From: an uncultured Gammaproteobacteria bacterium
GTDB lineage: Bacteria > Pseudomonadota > Gammaproteobacteria > GCA-002705445 > GCA-002716945
NCBI GenBank assembly: GCA_902521725.1
Contig: CABYTF010000002.1
Location: 120,171-175,947 of the forward strand
Length of the DNA stretch: 55,777 bases
Reading direction: 5' to 3'
Positions 1 to 7,651 of this stretch are shown in pieces (the stretch's first letter is position 1; every line of letters begins with the position of its first letter). The position numbers and the translations under genes were made by a program. The notes below the pieces were generated by a model. That model did no database searches. It was not told where the DNA came from and saw nothing but the letters and a program-made list of their open reading frames with translations.

Positions 1-1
1 A

Positions 2-463
2 GGTCAAGCCTTCACAAAGATCAAAATTAAAAATCTACTGAATAAGAAAATAATTGAAAAAACGGTAAAGATTGGTGAAGAACTTGATGAGGCCGATGTC
101 CTGAATACCTCTATGCAATTTCTATATCAAGAATCTAATAATTTATTTTTTATGAATTTGGAATCATATGAGCAACTTGAGTTGTCAGTTTCATCGGTAG
201 ATTTTGATCCTCGATGGCTGAATGATGGGGATGAATGTGATGTTACGATATGGAACGACGCTATAATTGATGTAAATTTACCAAATTTTGTTACATGTAA
301 GGTTATATCGACAGAAAATGTTGCAAAAGGTGATACTGTATCTACTACACTTAAAGATGCTGAACTTGATAATGGTATCATTATTAAAGTTCCTGCCTTT
401 ATAAAACAAGATGAACAGGTTAAAGTAAATCCTACAACTGGTGAATATTCGTCAAGAGCATAA
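2..463 (+). CDS. efp: Elongation factor P, 5'-truncated by the window edge
   Basis: Elongation factor P binds between the ribosomal P and E sites and relieves stalling at proline runs. The reading frame is open from base 2 and begins with a segment like GQAFTKIKIKNLL, which matches the end of the N-terminal KOW-like domain. The two OB-fold domains follow, with LYQE..NLFFMN, NFVTCKV and a C-terminal GEYSSRA typical of the family. The first roughly 40 residues, including the loop with the modified lysine, lie outside the window, so the modification type cannot be judged. The internal ATG at 113 is not the true start. The next gene begins two bases after the stop. The identification is firm. Confidence 0.95.
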   Translation, partial: GQAFTKIKIKNLLNKKIIEKTVKIGEELDEADVLNTSMQFLYQESNNLFFMNLESYEQLELSVSSVDFDPRWLNDGDECDVTIWNDAIIDVNLPNFVTCKVISTENVAKGDTVSTTLKDAELDNGIIIKVPAFIKQDEQVKVNPTTGEYSSRA

Positions 464-464
464 T

Positions 465-845
465 ATGAGCAAAGCACAAGAGAGAAGAAAGGCTGCAGAG
501 CAACAGATACAAGAGCATAAAGCAAAAAAAAATAAGTACATAATAGCTGCAGTATTTTGGTTTCTATCAAGCTTATATATTTATTCTAATGATTCTGGAT
601 TTTCAGATGTCTATTCACTTAAACCTTTCATTTATTTTATAGTTGGTCCAGTTGTTGCGTCGATAGTCTTTGGTAATATCATGTTTTTTCTTCAAAAAAT
701 CATTGAAAAGGGTGTAATTGCATTTCTTGGCAACAATGCACAGAATCTAGTTTTACCAGTAATATCATTCATATTTTTCTGCGCTCTCGTTGGTATGTTT
801 CTGGTAATATTCAAATTTGCTGAGCTTTTGCAAACAGTAATTTAA
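465..845 (+). CDS. Hypothetical membrane protein with charged N-terminus
   Basis: I do not recognise this family. The protein has about 126 residues. Residues 1-27 are very polar and rich in Lys, Glu and Gln (MSKAQERRKAAEQQ), probably helical and cytoplasmic. Three hydrophobic stretches follow, at about 29-45, 58-80 and 95-122, each long enough to cross the membrane. I chose the ATG at 465, just after the efp stop, over the GTG at 441, which would overlap efp by 23 bases. It probably shares the efp transcript. No catalytic motif is visible. Confidence 0.7.
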   Translation: MSKAQERRKAAEQQIQEHKAKKNKYIIAAVFWFLSSLYIYSNDSGFSDVYSLKPFIYFIVGPVVASIVFGNIMFFLQKIIEKGVIAFLGNNAQNLVLPVISFIFFCALVGMFLVIFKFAELLQTVI

Positions 846-867
846 TCCTCCATTTTTATTTATATTC

Positions 868-1203
868 ATGTATGATATGCAAATGCCAATGATGCTAAGA
901 GATATTCTTCTTCCTGTTATAATTTCGTCTATATATTGGATAACGTTTTATAATAAGCTTCTTTTTCTTAATTTATTTATTTTTGTTGTAGTATCAATTG
1001 TATATGTGTACTACTGTAAATGGGTTAACTCAAACTATGAATCTATCTTTGGAAAGGAATCGATAGATGAAAAATTGAAGGATACAAATTCTCTTAGTAG
1101 AAAATTAATATCTGCAATTTGGGTCTCTCATTTTGCATTTTTCTTCTTCGGAGGTATTAGTTTAGGTGTGTCAGTGCCTTTTATAATTTATTTTAATATC
1201 TAA
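868..1203 (+). CDS. Hypothetical membrane protein
   Basis: This is an unrecognised protein of about 111 residues. Hydrophobic segments lie at about 12-50 (probably two closely spaced helices, or one long hairpin) and about 83-109. A charged loop (KESIDEKLKDTNS) separates them. Several Met codons near the start (MYDMQMPMM) leave the exact start uncertain by up to nine codons. It lies 22 bases after the preceding membrane protein and 30 bases before the photolyase-like gene, on the same strand. The function is unknown. Confidence 0.6.
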   Translation: MYDMQMPMMLRDILLPVIISSIYWITFYNKLLFLNLFIFVVVSIVYVYYCKWVNSNYESIFGKESIDEKLKDTNSLSRKLISAIWVSHFAFFFFGGISLGVSVPFIIYFNI

Positions 1204-1233
1204 TAATAGATAGCTTTATAGTTTTTAATATTC

Positions 1234-2376
1234 ATGGAAGATATACATAGCAAAGCAATAAAAAAGTTAGATGATTTTATTAATCATGACTTGCCACAAT
1301 ACTCTAGAGATCGTAATTATGACTTTGGTATCACTCGAAGAAATAATGTCTCAATGCTGTCAAAGTATATTTCTCATAGAATAATTAATGAATATTCTGT
1401 AGTTAAAAGATCACTCGATAGATATAAATTCAATAAAATAGAAAAATACATTCAAGAAGTGTTTTGGAGAATATATTGGAAAGGCTGGTTAGAACATCGA
1501 CCTAAAGTATGGAATGACTATTTAAATCATTCTGTAAAAAACGTCGACAATGAAGTATTAGAAAAGGCACATTCAGGAACAACAAATATAGAATGTTTTA
1601 ATGATTGGGTAGATGAGTTGAAATCAACGAATTATTTACATAATCACACAAGAATGTGGTTTGCAAGTATATGGATTTTCACATTAGATCTTCCTTGGCA
1701 ACTCGGTGCAAATTTTTTTATGAAACATTTGTATGATGGCGATGCTGCCTCAAACACACTAAGTTGGAGATGGGTTGCTGGTTTGCAAACAATCGGCAAG
1801 CACTATGTGGCTACATCATCTAATATTTCAAAATTTACTAATGGTAAATACAAGCCAAATAACTTAAATGAAGATGCAGAGCCTATTGAAAGCTCGATGA
1901 CTTATGACATCAATGAATTAGACTTTATAAATCTTAACTCAGGTAATAAGAATCTAATTATTTTTGAAAATAATCTTGATGTAGATTTTATTACTAAAAT
2001 TAAAGACAATTATGAAAAAATTTATTTTGCATTACTTTCGAATGACAAGCGAGTCCTTAAACTCTCTGAGAATGTGATGACATATAAAAAGCTTTTAGTT
2101 GAAGATATTTCAAGAAAATTCACTGGCTCTTCAATCATGGTAGATGATGAATTAATATCTTTACTCCAAAGTAATTCTTCTTTTGATGTTATTTATCCTT
2201 TTGTAGGTGAGAATCTATCATTTATAAATAATCATAGTGTTTCAGATCACTTGAACTTTATTTATTTGGATGATGATATTCACTGCCTACAATTTTGTAA
2301 AAAGGGTTTCTTTAATTTTAAAAAAAATATACCATCGATCATTAAAAATATGATGAACCAAGATCAACTCTTTTAA
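1234..2376 (+). CDS. Photolyase/cryptochrome-family protein with FAD domain first (apparently permuted)
   Basis: Residues about 30-200 match the C-terminal FAD-binding domain of photolyases and cryptochromes: FWRIYWKGWLEHRP, then NHTRMWFASIWIFTLDLPWQ, then GDAASNTLSWRWVAGLQT, followed by TNGKYKPNN. In ordinary photolyases this domain comes after an N-terminal alpha/beta antenna domain. Here the protein starts almost directly with the FAD domain. About 160 further residues follow, with alternating hydrophobic strands (NLIIFENN, KIYFALLS, FDVIYPFV, LNFIYLDDD) and a terminal KKGFFNFKKNIPSI. They look like a diverged alpha/beta domain placed after the FAD domain. The family is seen in marine bacteria. 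The role, repair or light sensing, is inferred and not proven. Total length is 380 residues. Confidence 0.8.
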   Translation: MEDIHSKAIKKLDDFINHDLPQYSRDRNYDFGITRRNNVSMLSKYISHRIINEYSVVKRSLDRYKFNKIEKYIQEVFWRIYWKGWLEHRPKVWNDYLNHSVKNVDNEVLEKAHSGTTNIECFNDWVDELKSTNYLHNHTRMWFASIWIFTLDLPWQLGANFFMKHLYDGDAASNTLSWRWVAGLQTIGKHYVATSSNISKFTNGKYKPNNLNEDAEPIESSMTYDINELDFINLNSGNKNLIIFENNLDVDFITKIKDNYEKIYFALLSNDKRVLKLSENVMTYKKLLVEDISRKFTGSSIMVDDELISLLQSNSSFDVIYPFVGENLSFINNHSVSDHLNFIYLDDDIHCLQFCKKGFFNFKKNIPSIIKNMMNQDQLF

Positions 2377-2397
2377 ATGATCCATTTATCTTAATGA

Positions 2398-2559
2398 TTA
2401 TCTGAATAATATAGTTAGTAAAATTCCAGTAACTAATACAATTCCTAAAGATGAGAGAACAGGTAGTTTTTTCATTATACCTTTTCTCCAAAAATCAGGC
2501 TCGTCTCGCCATGTATCAGTGTCTTTCCAAAATTGATCTTTTTGTCTATTAACTTTCAT
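2398..2559 (-). CDS. Small single-pass membrane protein (53 aa)
   Basis: This short reading frame runs from an ATG at 2559 to a TAA at 2398. Residues 1-28 are polar, with a tryptophan- and aspartate-rich stretch (QFWKDTDTWRDEPDFWRKG). Residues about 31-53 form one hydrophobic helix ending in Arg. The amphipathic head plus C-terminal anchor is a believable real protein rather than chance coding, and it fills a gap that would otherwise be empty. It precedes no close partner: the next minus-strand gene lies upstream (2579). I do not recognise the family. Confidence 0.55.
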   Translation of the reverse strand: MKVNRQKDQFWKDTDTWRDEPDFWRKGIMKKLPVLSSLGIVLVTGILLTILFR

Positions 2560-2578
2560 AGGTTATATAAAAAAATAT

Positions 2579-2881
2579 CTAATTGTCTCCCTCTTTGACA
2601 AAAACACCATCAACCATCTTACCTTTTCGATCTTTTATATCTTCGTACGCAACTTTTAAACACTCGTCCATAGTTAAATTATTTCTAACTAGTATATTTA
2701 TTAAAACAACCATGATATCGCCCACATCATCTCTAAAATCTTTTGATTTGCATAAGCTATCAGATAATTCTCCTACTTCTTGTATTAGTTTCATGTATTG
2801 ATCTTTATCTGTGCTTCCTTCAATAAGGTTTCTGTCCAAGTGCCATTGTCCAATTAGTTTTTCATAATTAATCCGTGTCAT
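2579..2881 (-). CDS. MazG-like nucleotide pyrophosphohydrolase
   Basis: This is a 100-residue all-alpha NTP pyrophosphatase of the MazG-like superfamily. Such enzymes hydrolyse nucleoside triphosphates, often modified ones, to the monophosphate and PPi. The metal-binding pattern is visible: EVGELSDSL (ExxE) at about residues 35-43, then DDVGDIMVVL (ExxD-type second half) at about 51-60. The C-terminal KDRKGKMVDGVFVKEG resembles the tail of single-domain MazG proteins. Its length fits the short one-domain type rather than full MazG of about 260 residues. A house-cleaning role is inferred. The family call is fairly firm and the substrate is unknown. Confidence 0.8.
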   Translation of the reverse strand: MTRINYEKLIGQWHLDRNLIEGSTDKDQYMKLIQEVGELSDSLCKSKDFRDDVGDIMVVLINILVRNNLTMDECLKVAYEDIKDRKGKMVDGVFVKEGDN

Positions 2882-2903
2882 ATTACTGCTCTATTTTTTA
2901 TTA

Positions 2904-3347
2904 TCATTTTATAAGAGATGAGTGATGCACCTTTATTTTTAAGTCACTGTTACTCTCTTTTAGCATAAATGTAAAAGCAACTTTAAGCACCTCATCGGAT
3001 TTAAAACTTAAAACTCCCATTGCAATTATAAGTCCGTCCTCTATGAGTATATTTATCTGATCGGTTTCAATAGATTTCCATTCTTGTATTGCGAAGCCTT
3101 TATCCTCATCAATGTCACCCCCTATAAAGTACGACAGAGCTCTATCAAAACTATTTCTAAATATTTCTTCGCGAGTGAGGGTAGGCTTGAACAAAACACT
3201 CTCTGTTTCAAATAAGTAGTGTGTTTCTAAAAATTTACTTGCTCGTTCTTGGTAATCACCTTTGTTGTCATAGACATTTTTGATATCTAGCACACCTTGT
3301 TTCCAAGAATCTACGAACAGCTTAACGTCGGTCTCATTAATTGCCAT
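2904..3347 (-). CDS. NTF2-like (SnoaL fold) protein
   Basis: This 147-residue protein resembles a marine-bacterial NTF2-like family whose members are sometimes mislabelled phosphoribosyl-AMP cyclohydrolase. Recognisable landmarks are VLFKPT near residue 51, the long helix region with SFDRALSYFIGG, then FAIQEWKS, the strand IIAMGVLSF and the C-terminal KIKVHHSSL. The fold is a cone-shaped pocket formed by a curved sheet. There is no signal peptide, so it should be cytoplasmic. The histidine pair near the end (HHSS) is conserved in my memory of the family. The ligand and reaction are unknown. It lies 22 bases upstream of the MazG-like gene on the same strand, so the two are probably co-transcribed. 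Confidence 0.65.
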   Translation of the reverse strand: MAINETDVKLFVDSWKQGVLDIKNVYDNKGDYQERASKFLETHYLFETESVLFKPTLTREEIFRNSFDRALSYFIGGDIDEDKGFAIQEWKSIETDQINILIEDGLIIAMGVLSFKSDEVLKVAFTFMLKESNSDLKIKVHHSSLIK

Positions 3348-3383
3348 ATTCCCAATAGTATGAATCAGTTAATACCTTAAATC

Positions 3384-3476
3384 TTAAATATCCGTATTAT
3401 CATCTAAACACATCATAATGACTGCAAAACCGATAGCGAATATAAAAAAAAGTATTATACCTTGCGCATAACTCAT
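3384..3476 (-). CDS. Very small membrane peptide (30 aa), tentative
   Basis: An ATG at 3476 opens a 30-codon frame ending with TAA at 3384. Residues about 6-23 are uninterrupted hydrophobic amino acids (GIILFFIFAIGFAVIMM), followed by an acidic tail, CLDDNTDI. This layout is typical of small single-helix accessory subunits, but no family is recognised. It sits in the gap between the NTF2-like gene and the small exported protein, in the same orientation. In AT-rich DNA such a frame could arise by chance, so confidence is modest. Confidence 0.4.
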   Translation of the reverse strand: MSYAQGIILFFIFAIGFAVIMMCLDDNTDI

Positions 3477-3530
3477 AATTCATTGTAGCAAATATCCATT
3501 AGGATGCTTTAATTAATTTTTATGTTTTCT

Positions 3531-3899
3531 TTAAAATTTATACTTTGTATTTATTACAATCCAATTAAGATCCCTACCAACAGACTTCATTTTACTCCGA
3601 TAATTTACATTTACCCGCAGAGCATCATAAAATGTTTTTGTAAAACCGAATCTCAGATAATCATATGATGCGCCTGATCCTACTGGTGTACCTTCATTTA
3701 TATCCTCTCCAAAACCAAATTCTCCAAAAACCTTATAATTATCCATGTTAATACTCTTACCTATTTTAACGTGGTGTGAGGTCTTATAATAGCTAGAGTC
3801 ACTAAACCAAAGTTCTTGTCTGGTTGCTATGTAACTCTCCGCACTCACAGTTGGTGCTATCAAAATAAACAGTAAAAAAATAAAGAAAAACCTACTCAT
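3531..3899 (-). CDS. Small exported protein, possible outer-membrane or periplasmic beta protein
   Basis: This is a protein of about 122 residues. The N-terminus MSRFFFIFLLFILIAPTVSA is a signal peptide with an A-x-A-like cleavage site near residue 20. The mature part has alternating aromatic and polar strands (YKTSHHVKIGKS, NYKVFGEFGFGE, YLRFGFTK, LRVNVNYRS, WIVINTKYKF) and ends in Phe, as outer-membrane barrel proteins often do. It is short for a barrel and might form one only by oligomerising. The start at 3899 is set by a strong GGAGG ribosome site a few bases upstream. It overlaps the end of the sugar dehydrogenase gene by eight bases, so the two are translated together. Confidence 0.7.
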   Translation of the reverse strand: MSRFFFIFLLFILIAPTVSAESYIATRQELWFSDSSYYKTSHHVKIGKSINMDNYKVFGEFGFGEDINEGTPVGSGASYDYLRFGFTKTFYDALRVNVNYRSKMKSVGRDLNWIVINTKYKF

Positions 3900-4986
3900 A
3901 TATACCTCCATTGTTTTTCAGTTCCCATAAACTGGCGCTTCCACTTGAATCAATCAAAAATAGTTCGCCTTTACTATTAACTTCTAAATCTCTTATCCTT
4001 CCTATTCGGTCTTCAAAAATAACTTCTTGCTCTCTAACTATGTCATTTTCAAATTTTAGTTTGTATAGAGTTTTAAATTTTAGTGAGGTTACTAATACAT
4101 CTCCTTTCCACTGAGGAAAAGCTCCTCCATCATATATCACAATATTGCTGACTGCTATTGATGGAGTCCATGTCCATAGCGGTTTGGTAAAGCCAGGTTT
4201 CCATGCGCTTCCATCACCAATTTTAGTACCAATATAGTTAGTTCCTCCCCATCCAATATGCTTCCATCCATAATTTTCTGCGAATTTTACCTCACCAAAA
4301 AAATCCCCACCTTTAGCACCATGATTTGAGATATAAATCTTATTTGTGAAGGGTGAAACGGCCATTCCTTGCGGATTTCTGACTCCTATTTGATAAACTT
4401 CGGGCAACCAATCAGGATTGCTAGTAAATTTTGGATTATCTTCAGGAATGGATCCGTCTAAATTTATTCTTATAATACTTCCAGGATGATTTGAAACATC
4501 TTGAGCAATCATCCCTTCACCTCTCTCACCAACAGTCGCATAAAGATAACCATCTTTAACAACTAACCGAGAGCCAAAATGATAGCCACTATTTATAGGA
4601 GGTTCAGCTTGAAAAATATTTTTAAAACTTATTCTTTTTTCATCATATACTCCTCTAGCTACGGATGTTGAGGAGTATCCATTCTCTCTATCTTCTGAAT
4701 AACTAACATAGACATAGTCGTCATGGTAAAGAATATCTAGGAGACCACCTTGTCCATAATAATAAAAATTAAGATCATGCTCGATTTCATATTTTGCCCC
4801 TGTTTTCATATCGATACGCATTATTGCCCCTGTTTTCTCTGTAATGAGTAATTTTTCATCATCTATAAATGACATCCCCCATGGCTCGCTGAGATTGTCA
4901 GTTACTTCGCTGAGAGTTATATCTAATTCAGAAGCTGAGGCTAAATAAAACGGAATAATTAACAAAATAAAGGTTAGCTTTCTCAT
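3892..4986 (-). CDS. PQQ-dependent soluble aldose dehydrogenase (YliI/Gdh-B-like)
   Basis: This is a six-bladed beta-propeller of the PQQ-dependent sugar dehydrogenase family, which oxidises aldoses in the periplasm. The N-terminus MRKLTFILLIIPFYLASA is a signal peptide; I chose this Met over one six codons earlier. Family landmarks are LSEPWGMSFIDDEKLLITEK (blade 1), GGLLDILYHD, YLYATVGERGEG, then NPQGMAVSPFTNKIYISNHG with the conserved Arg-Asn-Pro-Gln-Gly, and FAENYGWKHIGWGG. About 364 residues is normal. Whether the cell makes PQQ cannot be seen here. Specificity for glucose or another aldose is unknown. It forms a two-gene unit with the small exported protein. Confidence 0.88.
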   Translation of the reverse strand: MRKLTFILLIIPFYLASASELDITLSEVTDNLSEPWGMSFIDDEKLLITEKTGAIMRIDMKTGAKYEIEHDLNFYYYGQGGLLDILYHDDYVYVSYSEDRENGYSSTSVARGVYDEKRISFKNIFQAEPPINSGYHFGSRLVVKDGYLYATVGERGEGMIAQDVSNHPGSIIRINLDGSIPEDNPKFTSNPDWLPEVYQIGVRNPQGMAVSPFTNKIYISNHGAKGGDFFGEVKFAENYGWKHIGWGGTNYIGTKIGDGSAWKPGFTKPLWTWTPSIAVSNIVIYDGGAFPQWKGDVLVTSLKFKTLYKLKFENDIVREQEVIFEDRIGRIRDLEVNSKGELFLIDSSGSASLWELKNNGGIYE

Positions 4987-5072
4987 TACTTTATAATATA
5001 GCATTTGATGTTTACTGTATCCCTGTCTGTTAAGAAACCTTTATTAATACGATGTTAATTATTTTATCGTAA

Positions 5073-5258
5073 ATGTTATTATTTTCTAGGATGACAATTG
5101 GATGTTTAAACTCGCTAATCATACTTAACTGTTTTGTTATATATTACGGAGCATACTACTATCACTTTAAGGGCTTAAAAATGGAGTACTTAGCACTTAT
5201 CTTATTTTTAGCGTTGGGAAGCAGTATGGAATTAATTTTGACAGGATTATGTCATTGA
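5073..5258 (+). CDS. Small hydrophobic protein, tentative
   Basis: This is a possible 61-residue protein, or 55 residues if translation starts at the second ATG at 5091. It has two hydrophobic stretches, about 10-30 and 37-57, with a short basic turn (HFKGLKME), which suggests a two-helix hairpin in the membrane. No family is recognised and no ribosome-binding site is obvious. It sits just upstream of another two-helix protein on the same strand, separated by 21 bases, which favours a real gene over chance coding. Confidence is limited. Confidence 0.42.
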   Translation: MLLFSRMTIGCLNSLIILNCFVIYYGAYYYHFKGLKMEYLALILFLALGSSMELILTGLCH

Positions 5259-5279
5259 AGATAAAAAAGGATACACATA

Positions 5280-5456
5280 ATGTTTAACGTTATACTTATA
5301 TTGATATTTATTTTAGTTTTTTTCTATGCCATCAAGCTCATAACATCCACATCTGATCAAAATACATCTAAACAGATGAATTGGGCAATTAAGTACTTTG
5401 TATCCTCAACACTTATTGTTGGAATTCTTATCTTCGCGTTCATGGTGACTCGTTAA
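5280..5456 (+). CDS. Small two-helix membrane protein (58 aa)
   Basis: The frame opens with an ATG at 5280 and stops with TAA at 5454-5456, one base before the photolyase start. Residues about 2-20 are strongly hydrophobic ([18 protein letters not shown]). A polar segment with Ser, Thr, Asn and Gln follows, then a second hydrophobic helix at about 39-56 and a terminal Arg. The tight spacing to the photolyase gene argues for co-transcription and for being real. The family is not recognised. Confidence 0.6.
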   Translation: MFNVILILIFILVFFYAIKLITSTSDQNTSKQMNWAIKYFVSSTLIVGILIFAFMVTR

Positions 5457-5457
5457 C

Positions 5458-6900
5458 ATGACAAACATATTATGGTTTAGAAATGATTTAAGATTACATG
5501 ACAATGAAGCTTTCTTACAAGCAATAGATAATGACTCAGTTTTATTAGTCTATGTATATGATAGAAAGCTTATAAAGCGAGATACAGTCTCATCTTTCCA
5601 TTTAAAGTTTATTGAAGAATCACTTGATGATCTGTCTGATGAGCTCAAAGAAAAATATGGTGCAACTTTAAATATCTATCACTCTGATACTTTGGATGTC
5701 TTTAGAGATTTACTCAGCAGATATCAGGTTAAGAATGTTTTTTCTAATAGAATATTTAAAGAAAAATCATCTCAAGAAATTGACGATGCATGTCTTAGTC
5801 TATTTTCATCAATAGGTGTCAAATGGATCCAGTGTAATCAATTTGGAATACAGCTCAAACATCGAAATAGACAAACATGGGCCAAAGATTGGCGTTCTTT
5901 TACATCAAAGAAAATAAAAATGACAACAAACTCAGCTTGTGAATTCATAAATGATAATTGCCATAAATTAGATAATCTTACTTCTTTTAAAAAAGACAAT
6001 TATTTATACAGACAACATGGCGGGAGTAAAGAAGCACAAAAACTTTTACATAGTTTCCTAGTGTCACGTCATAAAGATTATCAATTTCTAATGTCGTCAC
6101 CACTATCATCCGAAAACTCATGTTCAAGATTAAGCCCTCATATTACTTTTGGCACAATCTCTATTCGAGATATCGTCTCACAATTGAACACGAAATATAA
6201 TGATTCTGGTATTGATAAAAAATCGTTGTCATCATTTAAAAAAAGACTCGCTTGGCATTGTCACTTCATCCAAAAATTTTATGATGAACCAACAATCGAA
6301 TATGAAAATATGAATAGGGCTTATGACGGAATGAGAGCTGATGCTGATGAGAAGAAGTTAGAGGCATGGAAGAATGGTTTAACAGGTTTTCCTTTTGTAG
6401 ATGCATGTATGCGTTTTGTTACAAAAACAGGGTGGTTGAACTTTAGAATGAGAGCGATGCTTGTCTCATTTGCTTCATATCAGCTCTGGCTAGATTGGAG
6501 AGTAACAAGTAAACATTTATCAAAATATTTTACTGATTATGAGCCAGGCATTCACTATTCACAGTTCCAGATGCAATCTGGCACAACTGGTATCAATACT
6601 ATTAGGATTTACAACCCTATCAAACAGTCCTATGATCAGGATCCACAGGGTGAGTTTATAAGAAAATGGGTTCCTGAATTAACTGATGTCCCAGATTTGT
6701 TGATTCATGAGCCATGGCGTTTGTCTCCAGTAGATGAATTAGATCTTGGTATTAAGTTAGGCAATAATTATCCAAGTCCTATTATAGATAATGATATAGA
6801 GACAAAACACGCAAGAGATAAAATTTGGAAAATAAGAAAAAGTAAACATGCCAGAGCTCTTTCAATCGATGTAGTTAACAAGCATGCCAGTAATAAATAG
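5458..6900 (+). CDS. phr: Deoxyribodipyrimidine photolyase family protein (full length)
   Basis: This 480-residue protein has the normal photolyase layout. An N-terminal alpha/beta antenna domain starts with [13 protein letters not shown], and the helical FAD domain occupies about 200-450. FAD-domain motifs include [48 protein letters not shown] and [19 protein letters not shown]. Photolyases use blue light and reduced FAD to split UV-induced pyrimidine dimers. The region that in E. coli PhrB reads NNGGWQWAASTGTD is here [17 protein letters not shown], so the usual adenine-side Asn and the substrate Trp are not recognisable. This marks a different subgroup. Repair is likely, but the exact lesion (cyclobutane or 6-4) is uncertain. 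Confidence 0.88.
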   Translation: MTNILWFRNDLRLHDNEAFLQAIDNDSVLLVYVYDRKLIKRDTVSSFHLKFIEESLDDLSDELKEKYGATLNIYHSDTLDVFRDLLSRYQVKNVFSNRIFKEKSSQEIDDACLSLFSSIGVKWIQCNQFGIQLKHRNRQTWAKDWRSFTSKKIKMTTNSACEFINDNCHKLDNLTSFKKDNYLYRQHGGSKEAQKLLHSFLVSRHKDYQFLMSSPLSSENSCSRLSPHITFGTISIRDIVSQLNTKYNDSGIDKKSLSSFKKRLAWHCHFIQKFYDEPTIEYENMNRAYDGMRADADEKKLEAWKNGLTGFPFVDACMRFVTKTGWLNFRMRAMLVSFASYQLWLDWRVTSKHLSKYFTDYEPGIHYSQFQMQSGTTGINTIRIYNPIKQSYDQDPQGEFIRKWVPELTDVPDLLIHEPWRLSPVDELDLGIKLGNNYPSPIIDNDIETKHARDKIWKIRKSKHARALSIDVVNKHASNK

Positions 6901-6908
6901 TCTATGAA

Positions 6909-6981
6909 CCTCCCCGCCCGGACTCGAACCAGGAACTAAACCTTAGGAGGGTCTTGTTATATCCAGTTTAACTACGGGGAG
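6909..6981 (-). tRNA. tRNA-Arg (anticodon CCT)
   Basis: The minus strand folds as a complete cloverleaf. The acceptor is CTCCCCG paired with CGGGGAG. The D stem is GTTA/TAAC around AACTGGATA. The anticodon stem is AGACC/GGTTT with loop CTCCTAA, giving anticodon CCT for AGG codons. The T arm is CCTGG-TTCGAGT-CCGGG. The discriminator is G73. No CCA follows; the next bases are GTTC, so the 3' end must be added by tRNA nucleotidyltransferase. It resembles the E. coli tRNA-Arg(CCU) in the D and anticodon arms. It lies between the photolyase and tsaB genes on the opposite strand. Confidence 0.95.
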
Positions 6982-6997
6982 ATAATTTTACTTATTC

Positions 6998-7008
6998 TAT
7001 AGTATAGT
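6998..7008. promoter_or_regulatory. Possible shared -10 region between tRNA-Arg and tsaB
   Basis: The 34 bases between the divergent tRNA-Arg and tsaB genes contain two TATAGT-like hexamers read on the plus strand (6998-7003 and 7003-7008). Read on the minus strand, 7001-7006 gives TATACT. The near-palindrome could serve as a -10 element for both directions. On the plus side the transcript would start only a few bases before the tsaB ATG. No clear -35 boxes are seen. The call is tentative. Confidence 0.3.
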
Positions 7009-7015
7009 AAGAGTT

Positions 7016-7651
7016 ATGAACATACTCTCAATAGATACATCTGGAAATAACTATTCATTAAGTATTTCCAAAGAAAATGATATTACTTCTTTTCAAGATA
7101 AATCTGATAATGTATCCAGTGAAAGTATCTTGGTTGAGATTGATAATATCGTTTCAAAATGCAGTCTTAGTCCAAATCAAATAAATACTTTAGTTTATAA
7201 TAATGGACCAGGAAGTTTTACAGGTATAAGAGTTTCGTCTGCAATCGTTCAAGCAATAGGATTTAGCAATGATTGTCCAGTATACGGTATAAATGCACTC
7301 AACCTTGATGCATATTATTTGTATAAAAAACATAATGCTCAAAAAATTCAAATCGCAAAAAAAGCTTTTGGTGATCAAATTTTCCATGGTCTTTTTTTAG
7401 TTAATGATAAAGATTGTCTTGCTCAAGAACCTATTAAAACAATTACATTCTCTGACATAAAAGTTCAATCTGATTATATGTTAGCAACAAACTCAAAAGA
7501 TATTGAGTCTTTCAACGACACTAAATACGAATCAATTGAGAAATACATAGGCTCAGAGTTATTAATAGAATACTACACACAATACTGTGAAAAGAAACAA
7601 GGATTTGATTATAAAGATGCATTGCCTAGTTACGCAGGACATACTATCTAG
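7016..7651 (+). CDS. tsaB: tRNA threonylcarbamoyladenosine biosynthesis protein TsaB
   Basis: TsaB is the scaffold partner of TsaD and TsaE in making t6A37 on tRNAs that read ANN codons. The protein begins MNILSIDTSGNNYSLSI, the first strand of the ASKHA fold, and carries the hallmark NNGPGSFTGIRVS at about residues 61-73. At 211 residues it is slightly shorter than the E. coli protein. There is almost no leader before the ATG. Its stop codon TAG (7649-7651) overlaps the stop of the convergent psd gene within a CTAG palindrome, leaving no room for a terminator. Confidence 0.92.
   Translation: MNILSIDTSGNNYSLSISKENDITSFQDKSDNVSSESILVEIDNIVSKCSLSPNQINTLVYNNGPGSFTGIRVSSAIVQAIGFSNDCPVYGINALNLDAYYLYKKHNAQKIQIAKKAFGDQIFHGLFLVNDKDCLAQEPIKTITFSDIKVQSDYMLATNSKDIESFNDTKYESIEKYIGSELLIEYYTQYCEKKQGFDYKDALPSYAGHTI

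Noticed and set aside
113..463. Complete small gene starting at 113
   Set aside because: The EF-P frame is open upstream to base 2 with matching EF-P sequence, so 113 is an internal Met of a truncated gene.
127..570. 147-codon minus-strand frame over efp and the next gene
   Set aside because: It crosses two plausible plus-strand genes, one of them clearly EF-P; the translation looks like antisense composition only.
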